DNA of 64,000 nucleotides, from assembly GCA_965222765.1 (NCBI GenBank), contig CBDCVG010000001.1, positions 6,256-70,255 of the forward strand, in the 5' to 3' direction. Both the position numbers and the translations under genes were made by a program. This document shows positions 51,294-59,303 of this stretch, piece after piece. Position 1 is the first letter of the stretch, and each line of letters begins with the position of its first letter. A model generated the notes under the pieces. The model was not told the DNA's origin, did no database searches, and saw nothing but the letters and a program-made list of their open reading frames with translations. This stretch comes from Caldora sp965222765 (GTDB taxonomy: Bacteria > Cyanobacteriota > Cyanobacteriia > Cyanobacteriales > Coleofasciculaceae).

Positions 51294-53201
51294 TTAACCA
51301 CTGAGTAGTGCTTCGACAAACTCGTAGCTAGAGAAGGGGCGCAAGTCTTCAATTCCCTCACCTGCACCAATAAACCGAATCGGCAAACCTAGCTGTTGCA
51401 CTACTGCTAGGGCAACACCACCCTTAGCAGTTCCATCAAGTTTTGTCAAGACAACTCCACTGAGTTTAGCTGCTTCTGAGAATACCTGCGCCTGACGTAA
51501 ACCATTTTGACCGAGGGTAGCATCCAAAACCAAGAGGGATTCTACCTGAGCATCAGAGGCTTTTTTGTCTACAATCCGTCGAATTTTGGCTAATTCATCC
51601 ATCAAGTTTTTCTTGTTTTGCAGCCTTCCTGCGGTGTCTACCAAGAGTAATTGAGCGTTTCGTGCCTTTGCTGCTGTAATCGCATCAAACACTACTGCCG
51701 CCGGATCAGTATTCTTGCCTGGGTTAGCAATCACCTCCGTGCCACTGCGCTCTCCCCAAATCTTCACCTGTTCTACTGCTGCAGCTCGGAAAGTATCAGC
51801 GGCGGCAATCAAGCAGCTGTAGCCAGATTTTTTAGCTAGATGAGCTAGTTTACCAATCGTGGTGGTTTTACCAGCCCCATTGACACCAGTCATGAGCCAG
51901 ATATTGAAGGTATCTTGTTCTGGTGCAAAGGTGGGGTTGTAGGAGTTGGAGTAGGGACTCTCCAGTAAATCTCGCAGGATTTTTTTCAAATAAGCGATCG
52001 CTTCTTCTGGAGGTAGCACTTCCTCTCGCATTTTAGCTTGTAGGGTCTCGATCACATAGTCCGTTGCTTCTACGCCAACATCAGCTTGCAACAGCAACGC
52101 CTCAATTTCAATGATGGCGTCTTGGTTCAACGGACCTTGACCAACAACTGCCTTAAGCTGATTTACTAAACTTAGACGAGTTTTGCTTAGTCCTTGACGC
52201 AGTTGCTTAAGCCAGCTAATTTCTTCAACAGAGACTTCTTCAGGACTCCTACCCTGAGCTGCTAATACCTGAGATGACCACACAAACTCTTCATCAAAGG
52301 CAATATCAGGAACTTCTGTCTTCTCTTGCTGTGCTGCTGTCTGCACAAATTCTGGCTCTGGGGTTTCAATGGCAGTAGCTTTGAGGCGTTCGAGCCGTGC
52401 TTCCCGCTCTGCTGATTGACGCGCCCAAATTGGTACAGGAGCAGCGGGAGTTGATTCAGGTTCTACTGTTGTTGGCTGGGTACTGTCAGTTGTTTGTTGA
52501 GCATCAACCTCTGTCTTCGTTACGGGCAAAGTATCTGGCTCTTCTTCTGGTATGCTCTCATCTGAGCTGTCTGGAGCTGTTAATTCTGGCGATTCTTCCT
52601 GGGAGGTAACTGTCGTTACTTCTGGTTCTGGTAAAGTTGTTTCCTGTTTCTGATCAGCTAATTCGGTAGTTGCGACGGTAGTATCTTCCTGAGTAACTGA
52701 CTCTGAGGCAAGTTCTTCTTCTGTTGCAACTTCTGGAGTTTCGGTTGTAACAGCTTCCACCTGGGGTGTCGTTATCTCTTCTGTGGCTGCTGTTTCAACT
52801 GTGGTTGTTTCCTCTGAAGCAGCAGTTACTTCAGAAGTATCAGTTGAGGCAACAGTCTCTTCCACCTCCTCTGTGTCAGTTGCGATTATCGCTTGGGGAG
52901 TCGTAACTTCTGTTTCCGCTGCTGTTGACTCCTCTGCCGATGTCGTTTCAGGAGATTCTGTAGGCGCTGGCGTTGTTGTTTCTGGGGATGGTTGCTGCTG
53001 CTGAATATTGTTGTAAGCAGCTTTTGCCCAACTCAGGTAATCATCATCAACAGTCGCTGCAGACTCTTGGGTTGGCTCAGGTTCAGCACTTTCTGCTGGA
53101 GCCTTTTGTTCCTGTTCAACTTGACTTTGATTTTCAGGCTTACTCTCCTGAGAAGTCCCTTCTTTGGAACCAAACTGTCGGCGGAACCAATTAAAAACCA
53201 T
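51294..53201 (-). CDS. ftsY: Signal recognition particle receptor FtsY
   Basis: 635 residues from the ATG at 53201 (MVFNWFRRQFG); a GTG three codons earlier is an alternative. The N-terminal ~290 residues are an acidic, Glu/Thr/Ser-rich membrane-targeting A region, much longer than usual. The NG domain follows: G1 GVNGAGKTTTIGKLA, AADTFRAAAVEQ, LLVDTAGRL, LDGTAKGG and GAGEGIEDLRPF. It binds Ffh-SRP at the membrane and delivers nascent chains to SecYEG. nusB and the DUF502 gene lie upstream in the same direction, a recurrent cyanobacterial order. Confidence 0.97.
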   Translation of the reverse strand: MVFNWFRRQFGSKEGTSQESKPENQSQVEQEQKAPAESAEPEPTQESAATVDDDYLSWAKAAYNNIQQQQPSPETTTPAPTESPETTSAEESTAAETEVTTPQAIIATDTEEVEETVASTDTSEVTAASEETTTVETAATEEITTPQVEAVTTETPEVATEEELASESVTQEDTTVATTELADQKQETTLPEPEVTTVTSQEESPELTAPDSSDESIPEEEPDTLPVTKTEVDAQQTTDSTQPTTVEPESTPAAPVPIWARQSAEREARLERLKATAIETPEPEFVQTAAQQEKTEVPDIAFDEEFVWSSQVLAAQGRSPEEVSVEEISWLKQLRQGLSKTRLSLVNQLKAVVGQGPLNQDAIIEIEALLLQADVGVEATDYVIETLQAKMREEVLPPEEAIAYLKKILRDLLESPYSNSYNPTFAPEQDTFNIWLMTGVNGAGKTTTIGKLAHLAKKSGYSCLIAAADTFRAAAVEQVKIWGERSGTEVIANPGKNTDPAAVVFDAITAAKARNAQLLLVDTAGRLQNKKNLMDELAKIRRIVDKKASDAQVESLLVLDATLGQNGLRQAQVFSEAAKLSGVVLTKLDGTAKGGVALAVVQQLGLPIRFIGAGEGIEDLRPFSSYEFVEALLSG

Positions 53202-53303
53202 TGCACTCACACTTGACTACTGGCATCAACTATAAAAAAATTTCTAAGCTAATTGCTCAGGATAATTTGATTGCGCTCCATCAGCTCTTTTTTTGCTAAC
53301 CCT

Positions 53304-53933
53304 CTATTGCAGGTGGGCTTTAGTTTTGAAATTCTCTGTAACGCGGCGCAACACACCATTGATAAATCTGTGTCCTTCATCATCACTGTAGCGTTTGGCA
53401 AGCTCCACTGCTTCATTAATCGCAACCCGCTCTGGTGTTCCTAAAAACGACATTTCTGCTACCGCAATACGCAAGATATCTCTGTCAATTCGAGCTAGGC
53501 GTTCAAGTTGCCAGTCTTGGAGCGCTTGGTTCAAAATTTCATCAATCTCCAGACGTCTGCGACTGATGGTTTTGAGAATATCTATGGTATAGGAACGGAC
53601 TTCGAGTTGATTTGACAGTTGGATCACTTCCGGAATTTCCACAGCAGTTCCTAGGCGGTTGATCGCTTTCTCTGCTAATTCAATAGCATCATTTACCATT
53701 GCCTTGGCGCTAAGCACTTCGGTTGTACGGGTTTCACTACTCAGGATGCGATCGCTTCCTCGTTTTAGTTCTGCTGCTGCAGTCTCTAAAATTTCTTGAA
53801 TTTCCTCGGTTAGGGTACGAACTGCTGCCAAAATCAGATTATTCAGCTGCTGTGCATCAAGGCGTTCCAAACCCTTAGGTATCTGAGAGAGGCTCAACAG
53901 AGCCAGTTCACGGGCAATTCTGCGTGGTTGCAT
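53304..53933 (-). CDS. nusB: Transcription antitermination factor NusB
   Basis: 209 residues, longer than E. coli NusB because of an inserted region at ~40-110. ARELALLSLSQIP (start), DRDILRIAVAEMSFL and RVAINEAVELAKRYSDDEGHRFINGVL are the conserved ends of the fold. It binds boxA RNA with NusE (S10) to prevent termination in rRNA operons. It stands between the DUF502 gene and ftsY with short spacers and is likely cotranscribed. Confidence 0.96.
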   Translation of the reverse strand: MQPRRIARELALLSLSQIPKGLERLDAQQLNNLILAAVRTLTEEIQEILETAAAELKRGSDRILSSETRTTEVLSAKAMVNDAIELAEKAINRLGTAVEIPEVIQLSNQLEVRSYTIDILKTISRRRLEIDEILNQALQDWQLERLARIDRDILRIAVAEMSFLGTPERVAINEAVELAKRYSDDEGHRFINGVLRRVTENFKTKAHLQ

Positions 53934-54002
53934 AATTCTGGTTATTAGTTATTAGTTTGATTTGCCAAAGTATAAACAACCATTGCACAGCATTAGAAAC
54001 TA

Positions 54003-54734
54003 TTAGCCTTCTTCTACTGGTAAAATTTGCTGCTGTCTTATTTCTGGTAAGGGTTGCTCTAGTTTTTTCTTGCCTTGAGAATTGGATTTTGGTATAGAGA
54101 TTGAGGAGTCGGCAGGGTCAACAATTCCTCCAGAAATAATGATTTTGAAGGCGTCCTCTATAGAGATAGAAAGATTAATGACATCTTCTTCAGGAACAAC
54201 TGCATACCAACCAGTTGTCGGGTTAGGACTTGTTGGGATAACAATACTCACCATGGGGCTATCCATGTGAGATTGAATTTCGCTGCTAGTGCTACCAGTT
54301 ACAAAAGCGATCGACCATAAGCCTCGGCGGGGATATTCTACCAAAACCACACGACGGAATTTATCCTTAGAATCTCTTAAAACCGTTTCCAAAAGCTGTT
54401 TGAGGGTTTTGTAGACTGGCCCTGCGAAGGGAATTGCCTGCAACACTTTCTCCCCTAAATCCAGCAACCACCTTCCGGCTATATTGCGTGCCATTAAGCC
54501 AATCAACAGAATAAATAGCACTGGTACAGTCAGTCCCACTACCAAATTCAGTAGATTGACTAAGATGGGATGGAGGTTATTGTAGGGGTTAATTTGCTTG
54601 GGAATGCGGGTCAGGAGATCGATCGCCCAGCTAGCGATCGTAAACACTAGCCAAATTGTGGTAGCCAGAGGAATAACTACCAGAAGACCTGCAATGAGAT
54701 CATTCTTTAAGTCCTGTTTTAAGCGTTGTATCAC
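54003..54734 (-). CDS. DUF502 family membrane protein
   Basis: 243 residues. LKNDLIAGLLVVIPLATTIWLVF (TM1) and LVNLLNLVVGLTVPVLFILLIGLMARN (TM2), then IPFAGPVYKTLKQLLETV and RRVVLVEYPRRGLWSIAFVTG, are the DUF502 pattern. Plant homologues (LCV/COV1) act in membrane trafficking or vascular patterning; the bacterial role is unknown. It heads the DUF502-nusB-ftsY group. Confidence 0.92.
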   Translation of the reverse strand: MIQRLKQDLKNDLIAGLLVVIPLATTIWLVFTIASWAIDLLTRIPKQINPYNNLHPILVNLLNLVVGLTVPVLFILLIGLMARNIAGRWLLDLGEKVLQAIPFAGPVYKTLKQLLETVLRDSKDKFRRVVLVEYPRRGLWSIAFVTGSTSSEIQSHMDSPMVSIVIPTSPNPTTGWYAVVPEEDVINLSISIEDAFKIIISGGIVDPADSSISIPKSNSQGKKKLEQPLPEIRQQQILPVEEG

Positions 54735-55424
54735 AAAGCACTTACTCTCCTTAACAATACAATGGCTCTTTATAATTTTGTTGTTGCCCTACCTGAATTA
54801 CTAACCTGAGGTCGCACCAGACAAGCTGGTAAATATTGATTAGACTAGCATTGATAGCGGCAGGCAAACCTTAATTGATTAGACTTTGCCCCACCTAACT
54901 ATCGGTAGCCGCCTCAGTGAGGTAGCTTTTGCACTTAAGGCTTCTACTTCTATTTTTAAGACTTGTAAATAATTGTTGCAAGTAGTAATATCTCTCTGCT
55001 TAGCAGTTTTACTTTCAATTCCATGGAGTGTTCTTAGCTAGAAACCCTAGGGACTATGAATATTTGGTAAAGCAACCGGTATCACAATTTACATTTTAGC
55101 AGAGAGAGACTCTAGATTTAGGAGAGGGTAGAAGGTTGTTCGACCAAGCCGTTGCAGCAGGCTTGGGCTAGCTTCCATAAAGGTATTATGTTCTAGATTG
55201 TGGGTATGGGGAAGATGAGCTACCCGGTAGACGATGATACGCGATCGCCAACCAAGAAATAATTTAGAATTTAGAATTTAGAATTTAGAATTGATTCTCC
55301 TAGATTCAATGTGATAAATTAGTGTAAAATAAAGCCTATTTTTTATTGAATGGTTTGAGCTGTTTTTTAGTACTGATTTATCACACTAATTCTGGGAGAT
55401 ACTTAATTTTTAATCTTACTATTT
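54735..55424. other. 690-bp spacer with heptamers and an inverted repeat
   Basis: No gene seen. Four to five AATTTAG heptamers lie at 55261-55293. TGTGATAAATTAGTGTAAAA near 55309 has an imperfect reverse complement around 55365-55385, giving a possible 16-of-20 stem. The first 70 bases should hold the DUF502 promoter. Confidence 0.5.
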
Positions 55425-55625
55425 TCAATCCTGCTCTGAAGAAACAGGGTTTTCAACTGCTTGTTGTTGAGTAATATTTTGACTGCTGCTATCAGCATGA
55501 ATACCTTTGTTACGTGTTTCTAAATCATCCGAATCCTCTTCTAATACCTCATCTGGATACTGTTGAACCAAACTTTGCCATACAGCGAGAGCCACTGATT
55601 TATAGGCTGATTTGATATCGCTCAT
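55425..55625 (-). CDS. Hypothetical protein, 66 residues
   Basis: MSDIKSAYKSVALAVWQSLV then QQYPDEVLEED and a polar Gln/Ser/Asn-rich tail. AGAGGTGA precedes the ATG as a good ribosome-binding site, which supports expression. No family recognised. It is the last gene of the leftward set after DUF4291. Confidence 0.55.
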   Translation of the reverse strand: MSDIKSAYKSVALAVWQSLVQQYPDEVLEEDSDDLETRNKGIHADSSSQNITQQQAVENPVSSEQD

Positions 55626-55719
55626 AATGTCACCTCTGGTTAAAGAGTAGGTAGAAGTTCAGCATCTTGCTTACTTATTCGCAACTGCACACAGCAAATC
55701 TGGAGTAGTTATTAATTGT

Positions 55720-56379
55720 TTAAGAAAAAAGCTCTGACTTAATAGCGGATAATCCCAATTTTTGAACAACAGAGGTTAGCTGAACCGGATACACCCTCTC
55801 CTGGGGTATCATTAACTCTGTCCAATCATTAGACCGGATATACTGGTATTGTTGCCGTACAAACTCTGAGATATCCTCAATATTCACAATCCAATCGCGA
55901 GCATATTGAGCTAGAACCTCACCACGTAGTCCTAACTGAATAGCACGACGCTCAACTTTTGCCCCTGATGGATCATGATCTGGGTCCCACTGTAGCCGTA
56001 CTGATGAATCAGCAACAGCTTGCTGCCAAACAGCTTCAGTCGAATAGACATCTGGGACAAAATGGGAATGAACTGCTGCTGCTAAGATGGCATCAAAAGC
56101 CGAGCGTTGAATCCGAACTGCTAAGATTACTTCTTGACCTATTTTAGTACCCCAACCTGAACGATACATCATCCAGAGAAAATTTGGCTTAATCCAGCTC
56201 ATACGCTGGAGACTAAACTCACCTCCAAAATAGCCATACTGAGCAGCAAAGTGCCCAATGGCGGGACGGAATGCTTGGTAGACAACCACCGATGTATCAT
56301 CAAACTGAGCTAAAATATGACGACCAGATAGAGGCCAGCGTTTGACTTGTCGGAGGTAGGGTTCAGTCAATAGCTGCAT
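55720..56379 (-). CDS. DUF4291 family protein
   Basis: 219 residues. VYQAFRPAIGHFAAQYGYFG, RMSWIKPNFLWMMYRSGWG and the later DHDPSGAKVERRAIQLGLRG are the DUF4291 signature. The family is found in bacteria and fungi and has no experimental function that I know. It lies 159 bp downstream of the Ro-like gene on the same strand, so it may belong to that locus. Confidence 0.9.
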   Translation of the reverse strand: MQLLTEPYLRQVKRWPLSGRHILAQFDDTSVVVYQAFRPAIGHFAAQYGYFGGEFSLQRMSWIKPNFLWMMYRSGWGTKIGQEVILAVRIQRSAFDAILAAAVHSHFVPDVYSTEAVWQQAVADSSVRLQWDPDHDPSGAKVERRAIQLGLRGEVLAQYARDWIVNIEDISEFVRQQYQYIRSNDWTELMIPQERVYPVQLTSVVQKLGLSAIKSELFS

Positions 56380-56538
56380 TTATTATTCCTCCTTGGGTGT
56401 TGGATAAGGCAGGAGGCAGAAGGCAGGAGGCAGAAGGAAAGAGGAAAAAAAGCTAGGAAATCTAGGCATATTATTATTGCTATTGCTATTGCGGAAATAA
56501 GGGCAAGCAAGATGTACTTACCCTTAACTTCAACGCCA

Positions 56539-57972
56539 TTAAGAGTCATTCCGCATTGGTAACGGAGTTTCTAGAATCTCCAGCAACAACTCTAGCCGGG
56601 AAGGGCGAGACAGGAGTGGTACGAGATTTGGCAGTGAGTAGTAGTCACCAGCAAAAGTGACAGTATCCACTTGCACTTGTCGCTCCTGTAACTTGCGCTC
56701 TAACCAGTCGTAGGAGTAACCTACTTTGACAATGACGACGGTAGGCTTAACAGAGAGTTGATTGCAGTAGGCATCAAAGGCATCAGCAAAATAAGGTGAA
56801 GTATTCTCTCCTTGATCCGTTACCAGGATGATTTGTTCTACTAGCTGCTTCCTAAGGCGCATTGCTTCTAAACTGCAACCGATGCTGGTGGCACCTCCGG
56901 CAACAATGTGCTGGAATGCTCTTTCCCAGTCACTCAAGTTCTTACCTGCTGCTTGCACCGGATAAGGCATAGTGTCGAAGGCGTAGACAAACAAGTTGGC
57001 TTCAGTCACGCCAGAAATCAGTGCAGCAATTTGCTTACCGATGTCAATAGCGCTTTCCATAGAGCTGGACTTATCCACCAGCAAAGCAGTAGGCTTGCTA
57101 ATCTTACCTTTACGCTTCACCTGCTTATCCATGACTTGCTCCAGTCGTGCCGCAGTTTCCTTATCCAGTTGGCTAACATCAGCTGCTACCCGACTCTTGA
57201 GAGCAGAGACACGGGAGTCAGACTGAGCTTGCTCCAGCTTCTGATTAATCAGTGCCTTCACCTGAGGGTTATCCATTGCTCCCCGTGCCTTAAGAGACTT
57301 GAGGTTATTGATTACCTCCTGGGGAGACATGGCATTAATCAGAGCCACTAGTACAGTAGGTGTTAACTGCTTAATCGCACCAATCGCTACAGTGTAGGGA
57401 ATATGGTGTTCTACAATCAGCTGAGCTTGCTCCAGTGGAGAAGAGGCAAGTGCTAATAGCTTGAGGCTGAAAGCCATGCTATCTTCTGGCGGATTATCCT
57501 TGAACAGTACGGCATCAGCACGGGTACTAGGCTTAATATGCAAGCTGGCATACAGATGCTTCATTGCCTTACGTCCCCGTAATGCGGCTCTGTCAAAGAA
57601 GGCGTGATTCTGTTCCCGCTTCTGGAGATAGCGACGCACAGCAGTACGAGTAGAACGAGGTAACTTACCCCGATGCACTTTTAAGAAATCTACAATCCGT
57701 GCCACTTGGTAAGGTGGAAACTCTTGCAGCATTGTAAAACCAGCATGGCGATGTTCAGTTAAGTTGCTGGTGAGCAAATTAGCAGTAAACACTTCCTTAT
57801 GATCGCGGACATCACCATTACCTTGATACCAAGCTGCCAAATGTCCGTAGAAGATGGGGTCAAGTTCCACCATTGTCTTATGTAATTCTGCTACCTGCTG
57901 TACTTGTCGGTGGGGTGTAGTGAGCAGGCTATTGAGCATTTCTAAACGTAAGTCGCGCTCTGCTGTATTCAT
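56539..57972 (-). CDS. Ro60/Rsr-like ring protein with von Willebrand A domain
   Basis: 477 residues. Residues ~1-290 are helical HEAT-like repeats with features of the Ro/TROVE ring (for example EHHIPYTVAIGAIKQLTPTV, ALINAMSPQEVINNLKSLKARG). The C-terminal part (~298-477) is a vWA domain with an intact MIDAS: DKSSS (D-x-S-x-S), the Thr of GGATS and the Asp of VTDQGEN, the same three positions as in Ro60 (DVSAS, GGT, FTD). Ro60 proteins bind misfolded RNA through the ring and Y RNA on its outer surface, often partnering an exoribonuclease. The three Y-RNA-like elements immediately upstream on the same strand support this identity. The spacer to the nearest one carries an AATTAAG element. Confidence 0.85.
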   Translation of the reverse strand: MNTAERDLRLEMLNSLLTTPHRQVQQVAELHKTMVELDPIFYGHLAAWYQGNGDVRDHKEVFTANLLTSNLTEHRHAGFTMLQEFPPYQVARIVDFLKVHRGKLPRSTRTAVRRYLQKREQNHAFFDRAALRGRKAMKHLYASLHIKPSTRADAVLFKDNPPEDSMAFSLKLLALASSPLEQAQLIVEHHIPYTVAIGAIKQLTPTVLVALINAMSPQEVINNLKSLKARGAMDNPQVKALINQKLEQAQSDSRVSALKSRVAADVSQLDKETAARLEQVMDKQVKRKGKISKPTALLVDKSSSMESAIDIGKQIAALISGVTEANLFVYAFDTMPYPVQAAGKNLSDWERAFQHIVAGGATSIGCSLEAMRLRKQLVEQIILVTDQGENTSPYFADAFDAYCNQLSVKPTVVIVKVGYSYDWLERKLQERQVQVDTVTFAGDYYSLPNLVPLLSRPSRLELLLEILETPLPMRNDS

Positions 57973-58010
57973 CTGACTACCTCCTTATCTCAATTTCTTG
58001 CAAAGGATGC

Positions 58011-58120
58011 TAGTACCGCTGCGCGGAATTAAGAATTAAGAATTAAGAATTAAGAATGCTTATAGAATAAGGATTCTATCGCTCTCAAACTGGTCACTTA
58101 TTTCCGCCGTTCTGCACTAG
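58011..58120 (+). repeat. Dispersed AATTAAG-containing element, copy D
   Basis: Starts TAGTACCGCTGCGCGGAATT and ends TTTCCGCCGTTCTGCACTAG; the ends are imperfect inverted repeats. AATTAAG heptamers and GCTTATAGAATAAGGATTCT lie between. It is followed by AAGTAATGAGTAATAAGT-type tandem repeats up to ~58210. Together they separate the Ro-like gene from its nearest RNA element. Confidence 0.75.
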
Positions 58121-58390
58121 AAATATAAGTAATAAGTAATGAGTAATGAGTAATAAGTAATAAGTTTAATTTTTTTCTACTACTACTTATTTACTCACTT
58201 ATTACTTGTAGCAATTATTGGGGAAATTTATATTCTCTCAATGTTTGATTGGAGGCAGGTGTCGCACGCTCTTCACTTGGGGATAAATAATAGCCTATCT
58301 AAACAGAGATTGAGAACTATCTCCGCGTCTCTATATCCCCGCGTCAGTCCTAACTATCGGTATTCAAGTGGACATGATATTGAATTTTCA

Positions 58391-58501
58391 TGCCGCGCAA
58401 GTTGAGGGGGCTTTGCCTGCTATAGGTTCAGGCTTGCAGCGTACTTACCAATACGCACCATTTGCTGTAGGTATGTAAGCCCCCATTGTTAGGGCGCGGC
58501 A
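58391..58501 (-). ncRNA. Y-RNA-like element 1 (reduced head)
   Basis: 111 nt. The outer helix UGCCGCGC/GCGCGGCA is 8 bp; the internal loop is CCUAACAAU/UCAACUU; the upper helix GGGGGCUU/AAGCCCCC is 8 bp. The head has hairpin GCGUA-UUGGUAAG-UACGC, which resembles a D arm with its GG, and hairpin GCCUG-AACCUAUAG-CAGGC in the T-arm position. It starts 13 nt after the stop of the bL12-like gene, so it may be cut from that transcript. The conserved 5' GCGCCCUAAC and 3' CAACUUGCGC strands are identical in all three elements. The 3' ACUUG matches the Ro-binding strand of animal Y RNAs. Confidence 0.7.
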
Positions 58502-58514
58502 ACAACTGCCAGAA

Positions 58515-58901
58515 TTAGTTGAAGTAAATTTTCGCACTTGCTGCTTCTAAATGCTTTTTAACATCTTCAGCAGCTTTGGTCGCAACTTCTTCCTTCAATA
58601 TTGTTGGTACTGAATCTATCAACTCTTGGGTTTCCCGCAAGTCTAAACTTGTTAAGGACTTTACCATTTTTAGGATGGCAATTTCTTGATGAGTAGGTAA
58701 CTCTTCCAAGATTACATCAAATTTGCTGGATTCTGATGAATTACCTGATGCCAGATTAACTGGATCTGGTGAATAGCTAAATGTCTTTACTACTGAAATA
58801 GTAACACCAAAACCCTCTTCTATTTGTTGGATAAGTTCAGCTACTTCCATGATATTTAAGGATTGCAACTGTTTGAAGATTGCCTGAGTTTGAGTAGACA
58901 T
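58515..58901 (-). CDS. Divergent bL12 (ribosomal protein L7/L12) paralogue
   Basis: 128 residues from the ATG at 58901, supported by GGAGGG at good spacing; an in-frame extension from 58949 would run into RNA element 2. The N-terminal dimer domain (IFKQLQSLNIMEVAELIQQIEEGFGV) and C-terminal domain (KFDVILEELPTHQEIAILKMVKSL, then AAEDVKKHLEAASAKIYF) align along the full length with bL12. The hinge is polar rather than Ala-rich. The factor-binding helix usually reading TGLGLKEAK is TSLDLRETQ here, losing both glycines and the lysine that touch translational GTPases. It cannot be the standard ribosomal rplL, which lies with rplJ. It is placed between Y-RNA-like elements upstream of a Ro-like gene. 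A role joining the RNP to ribosomes or GTPases is inference. Confidence 0.82.
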   Translation of the reverse strand: MSTQTQAIFKQLQSLNIMEVAELIQQIEEGFGVTISVVKTFSYSPDPVNLASGNSSESSKFDVILEELPTHQEIAILKMVKSLTSLDLRETQELIDSVPTILKEEVATKAAEDVKKHLEAASAKIYFN

Positions 58902-58941
58902 ATGCACCCTCCAATGAAGGTTTGAAAATATTGTGAAGCTA

Positions 58942-59062
58942 ACGCGCAAGTTGAGAAAGCTGTTGTTTCATACGCAGGATTTGAACCTGCATGAACTTGA
59001 GCTTAAAATCAAGCGCCTGTACCAATTTGGCGAGTATGTAAGCTTTTTCAGTTAGGGCGCGT
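58942..59062 (-). ncRNA. Y-RNA-like element 2 (tRNA-Leu-like head, normal order)
   Basis: 121 nt. The outer helix is ACGCGC/GCGCGU, extendable by GCU/AGC beyond one mismatch. The internal loop is CCUAACU/AACUU and the upper helix GAAAAAGCU/AGCUUUCUC has one mismatch. The head is tRNA-like in normal order: 5-bp acceptor CAUAC/GUAUG, D arm GCC-AAAUUGGUACA-GGC, anticodon-like arm CUUGA/UCAAG with an 8-nt loop containing UUAA, and a perfect T arm GCAGG-UUCAAAU-CCUGC. The short acceptor embedded in a longer stem and the 8-nt loop show it is not a translating tRNA. It lies 40 nt upstream of the bL12-like start. Confidence 0.75.
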
Positions 59063-59168
59063 CAGCAAAAGATAGGTGGTAGGTATTAGCACGAATGAAA
59101 CAAACAAGTTAAATTGTCTTCCCTCCTGCCTCCTGCCCTCTGCCTCCTGCCTTCTTCTATAAATATGC

Positions 59169-59303
59169 CCGCGCAAGTTGGCAAAGCAGTTAGCACTCTG
59201 ATTGCTCTACCACTGAGCTACAGCTTCTTCAACGAAGCTGGTAGGATTTGAACCTACGACCGATCAGTTGGATTGTGTGTAGGCTTTACAGGTTAGGGCG
59301 CGG
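59169..59303 (-). ncRNA. Y-RNA-like element 3 (circularly permuted tRNA head)
   Basis: 135 nt. The outer helix is CCGCGC/GCGCGG, the internal loop CCUAACCU/CAACUU, the upper helix GUAAAGC/GCUUUGC. The head contains every part of a class I tRNA in permuted order: 3' anticodon strand CUGAU, 5-nt variable loop, T arm GUAGG-UUCAAAU-CCUAC, acceptor strand CAGCUUC, 6-nt loop GUUGAA, acceptor strand GAAGCUG, D arm GCUC-AGUGGUA-GAGC, 5' anticodon strand AUCAG. All stems are 4-7 bp perfect. The Y stem grows out of what would be the anticodon loop. It is the first of the three elements on the minus strand. Confidence 0.75.

Noticed and set aside
52397..53216. Plus-strand frames opposite ftsY
   Set aside because: Antisense of the acidic repeat region of ftsY; biased composition explains the absence of stops.
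58942..59062. RNA element 2 as a functional tRNA-Leu
   Set aside because: Only 5 acceptor base pairs, an 8-nt anticodon loop and embedding in a longer conserved stem shared with two other elements argue against a translating tRNA.
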